Assembly (NCBI RefSeq): GCF_030580995.1
Contig: NZ_JAUQSZ010000001.1
Coordinates: forward strand, 186,001 to 250,000
Origin: Sphingomonas immobilis
GTDB lineage: Bacteria > Pseudomonadota > Alphaproteobacteria > Sphingomonadales > Sphingomonadaceae
Length of the DNA stretch: 64,000 nucleotides
Direction of reading: 5' to 3'
This document shows, in pieces, positions 11,223 through 19,879 of this stretch; the first letter of the stretch is position 1, and each line of letters begins with the position of its first letter. The translations under genes were made by a program, and so were the position numbers. A model generated the notes under the pieces. It saw nothing but the letters and a program-made list of their open reading frames with translations, had not been told where the DNA came from and did not search any database.

Positions 11223-12800
11223 TTATTTGGACGCTGCCGTACAGGCGTAGACCAACTTCTCGTTCGGGTAGGGCGGCAGGGTCGCGCGGATGGTGGACTG
11301 GCGCGCGGCGAGGGCGGTGAGCTGGGCAGGGTTGGCGGTGCAGGCGGCGGGCTTTTGCTGGGCGCCCTTGCGCAGCGTATCCATCTGCGCGGCGCCGAGG
11401 AAATAGCGCAAGGCCGTGTACGTCTTGGTCGCGGGATCGAAGCGCGTCACCGATACGGTCTGCTCGTTTTCGGGGATCAGCACGCGCTCCCATTCGGGGC
11501 CGCTCTCGGCGAACTGGTCGTGGCCGCTCGCGCAGCCGCCGGCACCCCAGTCGAGCGTCACGTCGCCGGTCGTCGAGGAGACGATGCGGCTGCGCTCCGG
11601 CACGATCGTGCAGACGAGCTTGCCGAGCGCGGCGGCAGGCGCGATCGGCTGCGGCGCGGACGTGACGATCGCGGGCGGCAGCACCGGCTCCTGCAATGGG
11701 CGGTTGAGATAGACCGCGACCGCGCCGCCCATCAGCAGCACGCCCGCGCCGGCCGCGACGATCGCCCAGCGGCGTTCGTCGCGCAGTTCCAGGAAGCCGC
11801 CGCCGCTGACCGCGAGCGAGCCCAGCACCAGCATCAGCGTGGCGAGCGCCATCACGTCGTCGCGGTTCTTCTCGATCTCGGCGCGGGCCTTGGCGAGCGC
11901 GATCTCGCGCGCGGCGGCGGCGCGGGCGGCGGCGTCCTGCTTCGCGGCGGCGGCCTTCGCGCTGGTCTGCGCGTCGGCGTCGCTGTCCTGCTTGATGCGT
12001 TCGGCGATGCTCGTGCAGGGCAGGCCGACCGCCGTATAGGGCTGTTTGGCGGCGGCGAGGAAGGCGGTCAGCTCGCTGTCGGCGATGGCGAAGCCGAAGC
12101 TCGAATCGCCGTCCTCGCCGCGCGTGATCGCCGAATTGACGCCGATCACGCGCCCGCACGGATCGAGCAAGGGCCCGCCCGAATTGCCGCGCGCGATGCC
12201 GGCCGTGTGCAGCAGCACCTGCGTCCCCGACATCGCGCGGCGGCCGGAGAACACGCCTTCCGAGCGGATCGGGGTGAGCGGGTGGATGTAGTCGGCGGCC
12301 GAGCGCGCGGTCGCGAGATCGACGTTACCGGGATAGCCGAGCGCGGTGACCGGCCCGCCCTCGTCGAGCGGGCCGCTGTAGAGCGCGACCGGCGGGACGC
12401 TGGCGCCGGTGATCTCGATCAGCGCGAGATCGTGGACGGCGTCGATCGCGATCACCTTGCCCTGATAGCTCTTGTCCCCCTCCGACGGGACGATGCCGAC
12501 GACGACGTTGCGCGGGTAGCGCGCCGCCAGTTCGACGACGTGGGCGTTGGTGACGATGCGGTTGGGCGCGACCGCGAAGCCGCTGCCGTGGCCGAAGCCG
12601 ACCACCTCGTTATCGACCATCGCGATCGTGACGACGCGCACGACGCCGCGCGCGGTGGCGGAAATGTCGTCCGCCCCCGCCGGAGTCGCGAGGGCGAAGG
12701 CGGCGAGGATCGCGAGGAGGAGGTGACGCGACGTCCGCGCGAAAATGCGACGAACCGAGTGGCTACGGGGGGTGCGGTGGACGGAAGGGCGCTCAGTCAT
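11223..12800 (-). CDS. Membrane-anchored trypsin-like serine protease
   Basis: A 525-residue protein. It has a signal/anchor segment at 26-43, then an S1C-like protease domain with the catalytic triad His87 (TNAHVV), Asp124 (HDLALIE) and Ser207 (GNSGGPL). An Ala/Lys-rich coiled stretch (~268-312) leads to two closely spaced membrane segments (~317-335 and 345-365). A C-terminal domain of ~150 residues of unknown fold follows, with four scattered Cys. No PDZ domain is seen, so it differs from DegP/DegS. The layout suggests a cell-envelope protease whose activity may be linked across the membrane. It is monocistronic. Confidence 0.85.
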   Translation of the reverse strand: MTERPSVHRTPRSHSVRRIFARTSRHLLLAILAAFALATPAGADDISATARGVVRVVTIAMVDNEVVGFGHGSGFAVAPNRIVTNAHVVELAARYPRNVVVGIVPSEGDKSYQGKVIAIDAVHDLALIEITGASVPPVALYSGPLDEGGPVTALGYPGNVDLATARSAADYIHPLTPIRSEGVFSGRRAMSGTQVLLHTAGIARGNSGGPLLDPCGRVIGVNSAITRGEDGDSSFGFAIADSELTAFLAAAKQPYTAVGLPCTSIAERIKQDSDADAQTSAKAAAAKQDAAARAAAAREIALAKARAEIEKNRDDVMALATLMLVLGSLAVSGGGFLELRDERRWAIVAAGAGVLLMGGAVAVYLNRPLQEPVLPPAIVTSAPQPIAPAAALGKLVCTIVPERSRIVSSTTGDVTLDWGAGGCASGHDQFAESGPEWERVLIPENEQTVSVTRFDPATKTYTALRYFLGAAQMDTLRKGAQQKPAACTANPAQLTALAARQSTIRATLPPYPNEKLVYACTAASK

Positions 12801-12878
12801 TGCTGGCGACCCTGCCAGTGCTGCGCACCGCGGGACAGAGGGAATGAGACAGGCTGCTGAAAATCAGCGGACGACGGC

Positions 12879-14456
12879 TCAACTGCCCTTTTCGATTTTC
12901 GAGCGCTCGGTCTTGATGAGGGCGATGGCGGCGTCGATCCTGGTCTTGTCTTTGGCGTCGAGCGCATCGATCAGGTCGGCCGAGGCTTGCGCGAGTTTGT
13001 TGGCCTTGCTTGGCGCGAAGGCGAGCGGGCGCAGCGCCACCTTGGCTTCGGCATATTCGTTGTCGGCCACGCGTTGCAGGATGACGGCGATGCGCAGCTT
13101 CGGGTCGTCGGGCAACAAATCCAGCGCGGTGTAGAGTCCGGCCTTGGCATTGGCGGTTGGTGCCTGGCCTGCACTTTCGTAAGTGAGGTAATTGTACATA
13201 AGCGGCTCGGCATCGCCGTTTTCCAGCCGGTTCGCCCTGACGAAGGTGCGGCGGATATCGGACCAGGTCGCCCCGTCCGTGACCTTGGCGGCCTTGGCCA
13301 TCGCCATTCGCGCGCGCGCCTTGAAGATGTAGGCCTTCTCGGCGTTCGGCGAGAGCGCGATTGCCTTTTCGGCGGCGGCCGACGCGGTCGCATTGTCCCT
13401 GGCATCGATCGCAGCCTCGGCGAGTTCGAGCTGTACGGCGAGATCTTCGGGAAACTTCTCGGCGACTTTCCGCGCCATTGCCAGCACGCGCGGCGCCTCC
13501 GACGTGTCGACCCCCGCCTTGCTGCGGATGCGGGCGGGCATGATCGCGGCCTCACCGGGCGCGAGCTTGCGCACCGTGACCGGATCGATCGTGATCGCCT
13601 TGCCGAGAATGGGCAGCACGTCGATCTTCGGCTTCAGGATCTGGCGCGAAATATCGCGCTGGAACGCATCGAGATCGCCGAACACGCTTGCCGCCTCCAT
13701 CGGCGATTTGCCTTCGTTGAGCGCCTGAAGATAGGCTTTGAGCTGGCCCTGCCGGCTCGGCTCGAAGGTAAGATAGTGGATCAGCAGCCAGCCATGGCCA
13801 TACATCTCCTCCCACTCCGGGCCGGTGAGGCGCCGGGTATCGGCAGTCAGTACCTGACGGACGGACAGCGTGTTGCGATCGACCAATGCGCTGGCGCGGT
13901 AAGCCGGGTTGGCCCCGAACGTGACCGAGCCGTCCGCGCCGAACGTCGCGGTCGCGTGGAATTCCGCAAAACCCTCCACGAACCAGAAAGGCAGTGCGGT
14001 TCGCGGATAATTGTCGAACATGAAATGGTGCGAATATTCGTGGCGGAGCACCGAATTGCCGTCGAGGTCGTAGGTTCCGCCGGTCGTGCCGATGAACAAT
14101 CGTGAACCGCGAATGTGCGATTGCCCATCGTCGATCTTCGGCACAAACGCGACAGGGCCGCTGACCGGCGCCCTATAAAAGCCTGCGATTCCGGGGCCGG
14201 ACAGGCTCTCGATCTCGGCGACGTCGCGGACGATGTAAACGGTGACGCGAGCGACGGGCGCGATCGGCCGGTCCTCGATGCCGCGCAGCAGCCGCATCGC
14301 CTTGTCGAAGCGTTCGAGCTGTTCGGCATAGCCTTGCAGATGCTTCGGATCGTCGTTGGAGAGGACGACGAAATGCTTCGAATCGGCCTGATACCATTCG
14401 GCCTGCGCGGCGACTGGCATCGCGGCCAGGTACAGCGCCAGAATCTTGCGGATCAC
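12879..14456 (-). CDS. Secreted zinc peptidase with C-terminal TPR-like region
   Basis: A 525-residue protein with a signal peptide (MIRKILALYLAAMPVAAQA). The N-terminal half carries HEYSH at 139-143, an HExxH zinc motif, with the downstream EGFAEF (161-166) providing a plausible third ligand, as in gluzincins of the DUF1570/peptidase MA type. The C-terminal ~230 residues are helical and Ala-rich with TPR-like repeats (ARDNATASAAAEKAIALSPNAEKAYIFKARARMAM). Start GTG 14456 follows AAAGGGGG. It lies 70 nt after priA on the same strand. The substrate is unknown. Confidence 0.82.
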   Translation of the reverse strand: MIRKILALYLAAMPVAAQAEWYQADSKHFVVLSNDDPKHLQGYAEQLERFDKAMRLLRGIEDRPIAPVARVTVYIVRDVAEIESLSGPGIAGFYRAPVSGPVAFVPKIDDGQSHIRGSRLFIGTTGGTYDLDGNSVLRHEYSHHFMFDNYPRTALPFWFVEGFAEFHATATFGADGSVTFGANPAYRASALVDRNTLSVRQVLTADTRRLTGPEWEEMYGHGWLLIHYLTFEPSRQGQLKAYLQALNEGKSPMEAASVFGDLDAFQRDISRQILKPKIDVLPILGKAITIDPVTVRKLAPGEAAIMPARIRSKAGVDTSEAPRVLAMARKVAEKFPEDLAVQLELAEAAIDARDNATASAAAEKAIALSPNAEKAYIFKARARMAMAKAAKVTDGATWSDIRRTFVRANRLENGDAEPLMYNYLTYESAGQAPTANAKAGLYTALDLLPDDPKLRIAVILQRVADNEYAEAKVALRPLAFAPSKANKLAQASADLIDALDAKDKTRIDAAIALIKTERSKIEKGS

Positions 14457-14526
14457 GAAAGCCCCCTTTGTGTCACGCGGGCAGACTATGCGCTTGCGGG
14501 GGTGTCGCAAGCGAAAAAGCGTTCCT

Positions 14527-16695
14527 CTACAGGAAGCTGTAGGGATCGACGTCGACCACCACGCGAACCTTTGACGGCCAGTCCAGGCGGCCGAGCCAGT
14601 CGCGGATGACGTCCTGCACGTCGAGCGCGCGACGCGCGTGGACGAGCAGGCGGAAGCGGTGGCGGCCACGCAGCATGGCGAGCGGGGCGGGGGCGGGGCC
14701 GTAGACGTGCATCGCCTCGATCTCGGGGGCGGCGCGGCCGATGGCCTTGGCCGTGTCCTGCGCGGCGTTCAGGTCTTCGCTCGACACGACGATCGCGGCG
14801 AAGCGGCCGAAGGGCGGGGCACCGGCCTCGCGGCGGCTCTCGGTCTCGGCGGCGTAGAAGGCATCGGCGTCGCCGGTGACGAGCGCGCGCATGACGGCGG
14901 CGTTCGGGCTGTGCGTCTGGAGGTAGACATGGCCGGGTTTCGCGCCGCGCCCGGCGCGGCCGGCGACCTGCATGATCTGCTGGAAAGTGCGCTCGGACGC
15001 GCGGAGATCGCCGCCTTCGAGGCCGAGATCGGCGTCGATCACCCCGACGAGCGTGAGATTTGGGAAATGATAGCCCTTCGTCACGAGTTGCGTGCCGACG
15101 ATGATGTCGATATCGTGCGCCTCCATCCGCGCCACGAACTCGGCGGCCTTGGCGGGGGACCAGATCGTGTCGGAGGTGACGACCGCGACCTTCGCCTCGG
15201 GAAAGAGCAGCTTCACCTCGTCGGCGATGCGTTCGACGCCGGGACCGACGGGCACCAGCGTGTTCTCCGCGCCGCATTCCGGGCAGGCGCGCGGGATCGG
15301 TTCGACATGGCCGCAATGGTGGCAGGCGAGGCGGCGCGTCAGGCGATGCTCGACCATCCACGACGTGCAATTGGGGCATTGGAAGCGGTGCCCGCAGGTG
15401 CGGCAGAGCGTGAGCGGGGCGTAGCCGCGGCGGTTGAGGAAGAGCAGCACCTGTTCCTTGCGCTCCAGCGTCTCCTCGATGGCGGTGACGAGGCGCGGCG
15501 CGATCCAGCGGCCGCGTTCGGGCGGTTCGGCGATGAGGTCGATCGGCTGGATCGCGGGCATCTCGGCGGCGCCCCAGCGGCCGGGCAGCTTGAGCTCGGC
15601 ATAGCGGCCGTTGGCGACCTGCTGGCGCGTTTCGATGGCGGGGGTGGCGGAGGCGAGGATGACCGGGCAGCCCTCGAACTTGCCGCGCATCACTGCGACG
15701 TCGCGGGCGTGGTAGTGGACGCCCTCCTCCTGCTTGAAGCTGGTTTCGTGCGCCTCGTCGACGACGATCAGGCCGAGGTCGCGATAGGGCAGGAACAGCG
15801 AGGAGCGCGCGCCGACCGTGACGAGCGCCTGCCCCTCGGCGATCTGCCGCCACGCGCGCCTGCGTTGCGACTGGCGCAGGCCCGAGTGCCAGGCGACCGG
15901 CGCGCAGCCGAAGCGGGCGGCGAAGCGTTTCAGGAAGGGCTCGGTCAGCGCGATTTCGGGGAGCAGGACGAGGCTCTGCTTGCCGGCGCGAATGGCGGCG
16001 GCGATCGCCTCGAAATAGACCTCGGTCTTGCCCGATCCGGTGACGCCGTCGAGCAGGGTCGGCTGGAACGCCTCGGCCTCGACGTCGCGGACGAGCGCGG
16101 CGGCGGCGGCGCGCTGGTCGGCGGAGAGGGCGGGCACGCCGTGCGCGGGATCGGGCAGCGGGAAGGGTGCGTCGATATCGACCTCCACCGCCTCGAACGC
16201 GCCCGCCTTGACGAGCCCGCGCACCACCGCGTCGGACACGCCGCCGATCGTCGCGAGCTCGCGGATGAGGCCCTGGTGGATGCCGATGCGCTCCAGCGCC
16301 TGCTCGCGCTGCGGGGTGAGGCGCGGGGGCACCTCGCCGGTCGCGCGATATTCGGTGACGAGCTTCGCCCCCTCCAGCGCCGAGGTGGAGGCGAGCGCCA
16401 TCCGCGCGACGGCGGCGGGCGGGGCGAGGTAGTAATCCGCCGTCCACTCGATCAGCCGTCGCAGCGGATCGGCGAGCGGCGGCACCGGCAGCACGCCCAT
16501 CAGATTGCGCAGGCGATTGTCGCCGACCTCCGCATCGGACGGCATCCGTTCGGGCTCCCACACGATGCCGAGCAACTGGCGCGGGCCCAAAGGCGCCACG
16601 ACGACCGAGCCGGGCTCGACGACCATGCCGTGCGGCACGCGGTAGTCGAGCGGGCCGAGTGCGGAGTTCATGACGAGGACGCGGGCGCGGGACAT
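14527..16695 (-). CDS. priA: Primosomal replication restart helicase PriA
   Basis: A 3'-to-5' helicase that recognises stalled forks and reloads the replisome. It has 722 residues, the typical length. The N-terminal DNA-binding domain begins MSRARVLVMNSALGPLDYRVP. The Walker A motif GVTGSGKTEVY is near 218 and the DEAH box VVDEAHETS near 310. Two zinc-binding Cys clusters (CRTCGHRFQCPNC near 430, CHHCG...CPECG near 460) and the helicase C domain with QVAGRAGRG follow. It is divergent from the DUF1801-like gene at 16737, with only 41 nt between the starts. Confidence 0.97.
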   Translation of the reverse strand: MSRARVLVMNSALGPLDYRVPHGMVVEPGSVVVAPLGPRQLLGIVWEPERMPSDAEVGDNRLRNLMGVLPVPPLADPLRRLIEWTADYYLAPPAAVARMALASTSALEGAKLVTEYRATGEVPPRLTPQREQALERIGIHQGLIRELATIGGVSDAVVRGLVKAGAFEAVEVDIDAPFPLPDPAHGVPALSADQRAAAAALVRDVEAEAFQPTLLDGVTGSGKTEVYFEAIAAAIRAGKQSLVLLPEIALTEPFLKRFAARFGCAPVAWHSGLRQSQRRRAWRQIAEGQALVTVGARSSLFLPYRDLGLIVVDEAHETSFKQEEGVHYHARDVAVMRGKFEGCPVILASATPAIETRQQVANGRYAELKLPGRWGAAEMPAIQPIDLIAEPPERGRWIAPRLVTAIEETLERKEQVLLFLNRRGYAPLTLCRTCGHRFQCPNCTSWMVEHRLTRRLACHHCGHVEPIPRACPECGAENTLVPVGPGVERIADEVKLLFPEAKVAVVTSDTIWSPAKAAEFVARMEAHDIDIIVGTQLVTKGYHFPNLTLVGVIDADLGLEGGDLRASERTFQQIMQVAGRAGRGAKPGHVYLQTHSPNAAVMRALVTGDADAFYAAETESRREAGAPPFGRFAAIVVSSEDLNAAQDTAKAIGRAAPEIEAMHVYGPAPAPLAMLRGRHRFRLLVHARRALDVQDVIRDWLGRLDWPSKVRVVVDVDPYSFL

Positions 16696-16736
16696 GGTCG
16701 TGGCTCTAATATAGGAAGGCCCCCGAGAGGAACCCT

Positions 16737-17180
16737 GTGAACCCGCAAGCGCAGCTCGACGCGATGATCGATCGCTTCACGCCGGAGGTGGCGGGCGTTG
16801 CGCGGGCGGCGGTGGCGATGGTGATGGCGCGGCTGCCGGGGGCGACGGTGCTGGTCTACGACAATTACAATGCGCTCGCGATCGCCTTCTCGGCCAGCGG
16901 CAAGGCGAGCCAGGCGGTATGCTCGGTGGCGCTCTATCCGCGCTGGGCGAGCCTATTTCTTGCGAACGGGCCGGACCTTGCTGACCCGGACGGGCTGATG
17001 GAAGGGCAGGGCGCGACGATGCGGCACATCAAGCTGACGCCTGCGCTGGTGGACGATGCGCGCGTCCACGCGCTGCTCGACGCGGCGGCGGCGAACGTGC
17101 GGGTGCCGATCGATCCGGCCGGGGAGGGGCGGCTGGTGATCCAGTCGGTGTCGGCGAAGCAACGGCCGCGACGGGCATAA
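16737..17180 (+). CDS. DUF1801-like protein
   Basis: A 147-residue soluble protein. The central region VLVYDNYNALAIAFSASGK...VALYPRWASLFLANG resembles the DUF1801/YdhG fold, whose biochemical role is not defined. It starts at GTG 16737 behind GAGAGGAA. It stands alone between divergent priA and the downstream family B repeat. Confidence 0.7.
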   Translation: MNPQAQLDAMIDRFTPEVAGVARAAVAMVMARLPGATVLVYDNYNALAIAFSASGKASQAVCSVALYPRWASLFLANGPDLADPDGLMEGQGATMRHIKLTPALVDDARVHALLDAAAANVRVPIDPAGEGRLVIQSVSAKQRPRRA

Positions 17181-17181
17181 A

Positions 17182-17269
17182 CGTCGCCCCGGCGGAGGCC
17201 GGGGCCGTTGGGTAATTTGGCGAGGCCCGTGCCACAAACACTGCGGCCCCGGCCTTCGCCGGGGCGACG
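17182..17269. repeat. Family B inverted repeat
   Basis: The left arm begins CGTCGCCCCGGCGGAGGCC and the right arm ends GGCCTTCGCCGGGGCGACG. The arms pair over about 25 nt around a ~35-nt spacer. It lies between two plus-strand genes. A near-identical copy is at 24117-24204 and a diverged one at 38859-38959. These look like REP/BIME-type elements. Confidence 0.9.
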
Positions 17270-17289
17270 ATTTGGGGTAGGCGATAGCC

Positions 17290-18156
17290 ATGACCAACCC
17301 CCAGGCCTTCGCCGATCACCTCTCCCGCGACCGGCGGCGGTCGGCGCATACGGTGCGGGCCTATCAGGCGACGGCGGAACGGCTCGTGGCGTTCCTGCGC
17401 GGGCATCATGGCGGGGAGCCTGCGCTGGACAAGCTGACGGCGGCCGATCTGCGCGCGTTCCTGGCGCTGCGGCGGGGGGATGGGATCGGCAATGCATCGG
17501 CGGCGCGGGAGCTGTCGGCGGTGCGGGCGTTCCTCGGCTTCGCGGGCGTCGCCGTGCCCGCGCTGAAGGGGCCGCGCGTGAAGAAGGGCGTGCCGCGCCC
17601 GGTCTCGCCCGACGAGGCGGTCGCGCTGGCGGACGAGGTGGCGGAGAGCCGCGACGAGGCGTGGATCGGCGCGCGCGATCTCGCGGTGCTGCTGCTGCTC
17701 TACGGCAGCGGCCTGCGCATCGGCGAGGCGACCGGGCTGACCGGTGCGATCCTGCCGCTCGGCGAGACGCTGTCGGTGACGGGCAAGCGCGGCAAGACGC
17801 GGATCGTGCCGCTGCTGCCGCAGGTGCGCGCGGCGGTGGAGGACTATGTGCGCCTCTCGCCGTACGGCACCGCGCGCGACGCGGCGTTGTTTCGCGGCGC
17901 GAAGGGCGGGCCGCTATCGGACGCGATCATCCGTCGCGCAGTGCAGGCGGCGCGGGTGCGGCTCGGCCTGCCGGAGCGGACGACTCCGCATGCGCTGCGG
18001 CACAGCTTCGCGACGCATCTGCTGGGGCGCGGGGCGGACCTGCGTGCGCTGCAGGAATTGCTGGGGCATGCGAGCCTTGGGTCGACGCAGATCTATACGG
18101 CGGTCGATGCGGCGCATCTGCTCGACGTGTACCGGAATGCGCATCCCCGGGCTTAG
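17290..18156 (+). CDS. xerC: Tyrosine recombinase XerC
   Basis: A site-specific recombinase resolving chromosome dimers at dif together with XerD. It has 288 residues, with a SAM-like N-terminal core-binding domain ([21 protein letters not shown]) and a C-terminal catalytic domain. The catalytic residues are present: Arg143 (SGLRIGE), Lys in GKRGKT (166-169), His234-x-x-Arg237 (HALR), His260 (LGHAS) and the nucleophile Tyr269 (IYTAV). Its position next to priA and absence of mobile-element neighbours favour the housekeeping protein over a phage integrase. Its stop overlaps the convergent macro-domain gene by 4 nt. Confidence 0.9.
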   Translation: MTNPQAFADHLSRDRRRSAHTVRAYQATAERLVAFLRGHHGGEPALDKLTAADLRAFLALRRGDGIGNASAARELSAVRAFLGFAGVAVPALKGPRVKKGVPRPVSPDEAVALADEVAESRDEAWIGARDLAVLLLLYGSGLRIGEATGLTGAILPLGETLSVTGKRGKTRIVPLLPQVRAAVEDYVRLSPYGTARDAALFRGAKGGPLSDAIIRRAVQAARVRLGLPERTTPHALRHSFATHLLGRGADLRALQELLGHASLGSTQIYTAVDAAHLLDVYRNAHPRA

Positions 18157-18704
18157 CCGCGGCTTTCCAGACACTCGGCGACCGCGGCGGCAAAGACTTC
18201 TTCCGCATTGGCGTCGAAGCAAACGAAAACTATCCGGTCGAGCGCCTCCGGCTTGAAGACGATGCGATCGGCGATCGTTCGGGAGGCGATGCGCGCGGCT
18301 TCGGCGATCGGGAACCGGAAGATTCCCGTCGAGATTGCGGGAAAGGCGAGGCTGCGAAGGCCGTGACGAACCGCCAGATCGAAGGACGCGGAATAGCAGC
18401 TTGCCAGCAAATCGCGCTCGTCATGCTCGCCGCCGCGCCAGACCGGGCCGACGGTGTGGATGATGTGCCGCGCCTTGAGGCGATAGCCTTTGGTGATCTT
18501 TGCCTGGCCGGTCTTGCAGCCGCCCAGCAACCGGCATTCGTGAACCAGATCCGGGCCCGCCGCGCGGTGAATGGCGCCATCCACGCCGCCACCACCGAGT
18601 AGTGACGAATTGGCGGCGTTGACGATCGCATCCACATCGAGGACGCTGATATCGCCCTTGATGACGTCCCAAACAGTCCGGCCCAATATCATTTTCGGCA
18701 TCAT
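18153..18704 (-). CDS. Macro-domain O-acetyl-ADP-ribose deacetylase
   Basis: A 183-residue single macro domain, which binds ADP-ribose and removes O-acetyl or protein-linked ADP-ribose. Family signatures are present: [34 protein letters not shown] near the N-terminus and [20 protein letters not shown] in the second half. ATG 18704 overlaps the DedA stop by 4 nt (ATGA), so it is translationally coupled to DedA and is the last of four coupled genes beginning with an antitoxin. It resembles the MacroD/YmdB type rather than the DarG antitoxin, as no toxin-binding extension is seen. Confidence 0.92.
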   Translation of the reverse strand: MMPKMILGRTVWDVIKGDISVLDVDAIVNAANSSLLGGGGVDGAIHRAAGPDLVHECRLLGGCKTGQAKITKGYRLKARHIIHTVGPVWRGGEHDERDLLASCYSASFDLAVRHGLRSLAFPAISTGIFRFPIAEAARIASRTIADRIVFKPEALDRIVFVCFDANAEEVFAAAVAECLESRG

Positions 18705-19300
18705 CCTCGCGGTTTCCAGGTGACGACGCGCCAGATGTAACAGACGACCATCGCGACGATCAGCACCACCGTCACCGGCCCGAAATACGCATCGAGCTGG
18801 CGGAAGTTCGCGCCGAGATACCAGCCGGCCCAGGCGAGGAAGGTGTTCCAGATCGCCGCGCCCGCCGCCGTCCACACGAGGAAGCGACCGCGCGGCATCC
18901 CCGCCATGCCCGCCGGCAGCGACACCATCGTGCGGAAGGCGGGCATGAAGCGGAACACGAATACCACCCACTGGCCGTGGCGCAGGAAAAAGGTGTGGAG
19001 CCGCTCGACATCGCGCCACTCGATCGTCAGCCAGCGGCTCCAGCGATCCACGAAAGGCTTGAGCGGCTCGTAGCCGAAGCGGCGGCCGATCGCGTACCAG
19101 AAGTAATTGCCCGCCGTCGTGCCGAGCGTGCCGGCCACGATCAGCGGCACCATCGTCATCGTCCCGCGCGCGACGGCAATGCCACCGAGGCCCATCACCA
19201 CCTCCGACGGGAAAGGCGGAAAGACGTTCTCGAACGCCATCAGCAGGAAGATGCCGAAATAGCCGCCCCAGGCGACGAGATCGAGGATGAACTGGGTCAT
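18701..19300 (-). CDS. DedA family (VTT domain) membrane protein
   Basis: A 199-residue inner-membrane protein with about five hydrophobic segments. It has the DedA/VTT features [18 protein letters not shown] near residue 25 and [32 protein letters not shown] near 105-140. Family members act in membrane lipid homeostasis and as phospholipid or undecaprenyl phosphate translocases. Its ATG overlaps the stop of the upstream toxin gene by 4 nt and its stop overlaps the macro-domain start by 4 nt, so all are on one coupled message. Confidence 0.92.
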   Translation of the reverse strand: MTQFILDLVAWGGYFGIFLLMAFENVFPPFPSEVVMGLGGIAVARGTMTMVPLIVAGTLGTTAGNYFWYAIGRRFGYEPLKPFVDRWSRWLTIEWRDVERLHTFFLRHGQWVVFVFRFMPAFRTMVSLPAGMAGMPRGRFLVWTAAGAAIWNTFLAWAGWYLGANFRQLDAYFGPVTVVLIVAMVVCYIWRVVTWKPRG

Positions 19301-19584
19301 GGGGCGGAGGAGCGTTCCTCACGATGATGCCAGACCCTCACGATGAAGATAGCGTCGCTCGTGATCTCGTACCGCATTTCATAGGCGTCGACACGGAGGC
19401 GACGGACTTCGCGCGGCGCATAGTCGTCGAGCTTTTCGCCGAGACGGGGAAAGTCGCTCAGACGATCGGGTGCGCTCGTAAGTCGCTCCACCACGCGGAG
19501 CGCGGTGTCTGGTGCCACCGGCTCGAGAAAAGCGCTCAGGCGCGCGAGATCCGCCAACGCTTCATTCGACCAGAGAATTCTCAC
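19297..19584 (-). CDS. RelE/ParE-type toxin
   Basis: A 95-residue protein with the RelE/ParE fold pattern: [32 protein letters not shown], then [30 protein letters not shown] and a final [11 protein letters not shown] strand. ParE members poison gyrase and RelE members cleave mRNA; sequence alone does not decide which. It begins at GTG inside the antitoxin stop (GTGA overlap), the usual order for ParD-ParE pairs. Its own stop overlaps the DedA start. Confidence 0.88.
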   Translation of the reverse strand: MRILWSNEALADLARLSAFLEPVAPDTALRVVERLTSAPDRLSDFPRLGEKLDDYAPREVRRLRVDAYEMRYEITSDAIFIVRVWHHREERSSAP

Positions 19585-19850
19585 ACTGTCGGCAGCGGCA
19601 GCGGGTTATCCGTGGAAAGGCTGGCGGCCCAGGCCTTGACGCGCTCATGGTCGATAGTGCGGCCGGCATCGACATCCGCCAGTCCTTCCAGCGTCATGCG
19701 GTGCCACTCTTCTTCGCGTTCGATCCAGGCCGCGAGCGCCTGTTCGATCACCCATTCCCGAGACCGCTTCTGTCGCGATGCCAGGGCATCGACCTGATCC
19801 GCCAGATCGAGCGGCACATGGGCGGTCAGGGCTTTGGTCGGCGCGGTCAT
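19581..19850 (-). CDS. Ribbon-helix-helix antitoxin
   Basis: An 89-residue protein with an N-terminal ribbon-helix-helix DNA-binding segment (KALTAHVPLDLADQVDALASRQKRSREWVIEQALAAWI) and an acidic C-terminal helix (EEEWHRMTLEGLADVDAGRTIDHERVKAWAASL) that probably wraps the toxin. It is expected to repress its own promoter. It starts 29 nt after the gshB stop, overlaps the toxin start by 4 nt, and is the first gene of the antitoxin-toxin-DedA-macro chain. Confidence 0.88.
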   Translation of the reverse strand: MTAPTKALTAHVPLDLADQVDALASRQKRSREWVIEQALAAWIEREEEWHRMTLEGLADVDAGRTIDHERVKAWAASLSTDNPLPLPTV

Positions 19851-19879
19851 GGTGCGATCCTACGCTTTTTGCGCCGCGC

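Noticed and set aside
12853..12868. A GCTGA-AAA-TCAGC hairpin upstream of the metallopeptidase stop region
   Set aside because: A stem of only 5 bp without a T-run; too weak to call a terminator.
17290..18156. Tyrosine recombinase as an integrase of a mobile island
   Set aside because: It has housekeeping XerC length and motifs, sits beside priA, and no att repeats, tRNA or phage genes are adjacent.
18153..19322. A fused 389-residue protein running from the DedA region into the macro domain
   Set aside because: The upstream part is an out-of-frame reading of the DedA gene; the macro domain has its own ATG at 18704 overlapping the DedA stop.
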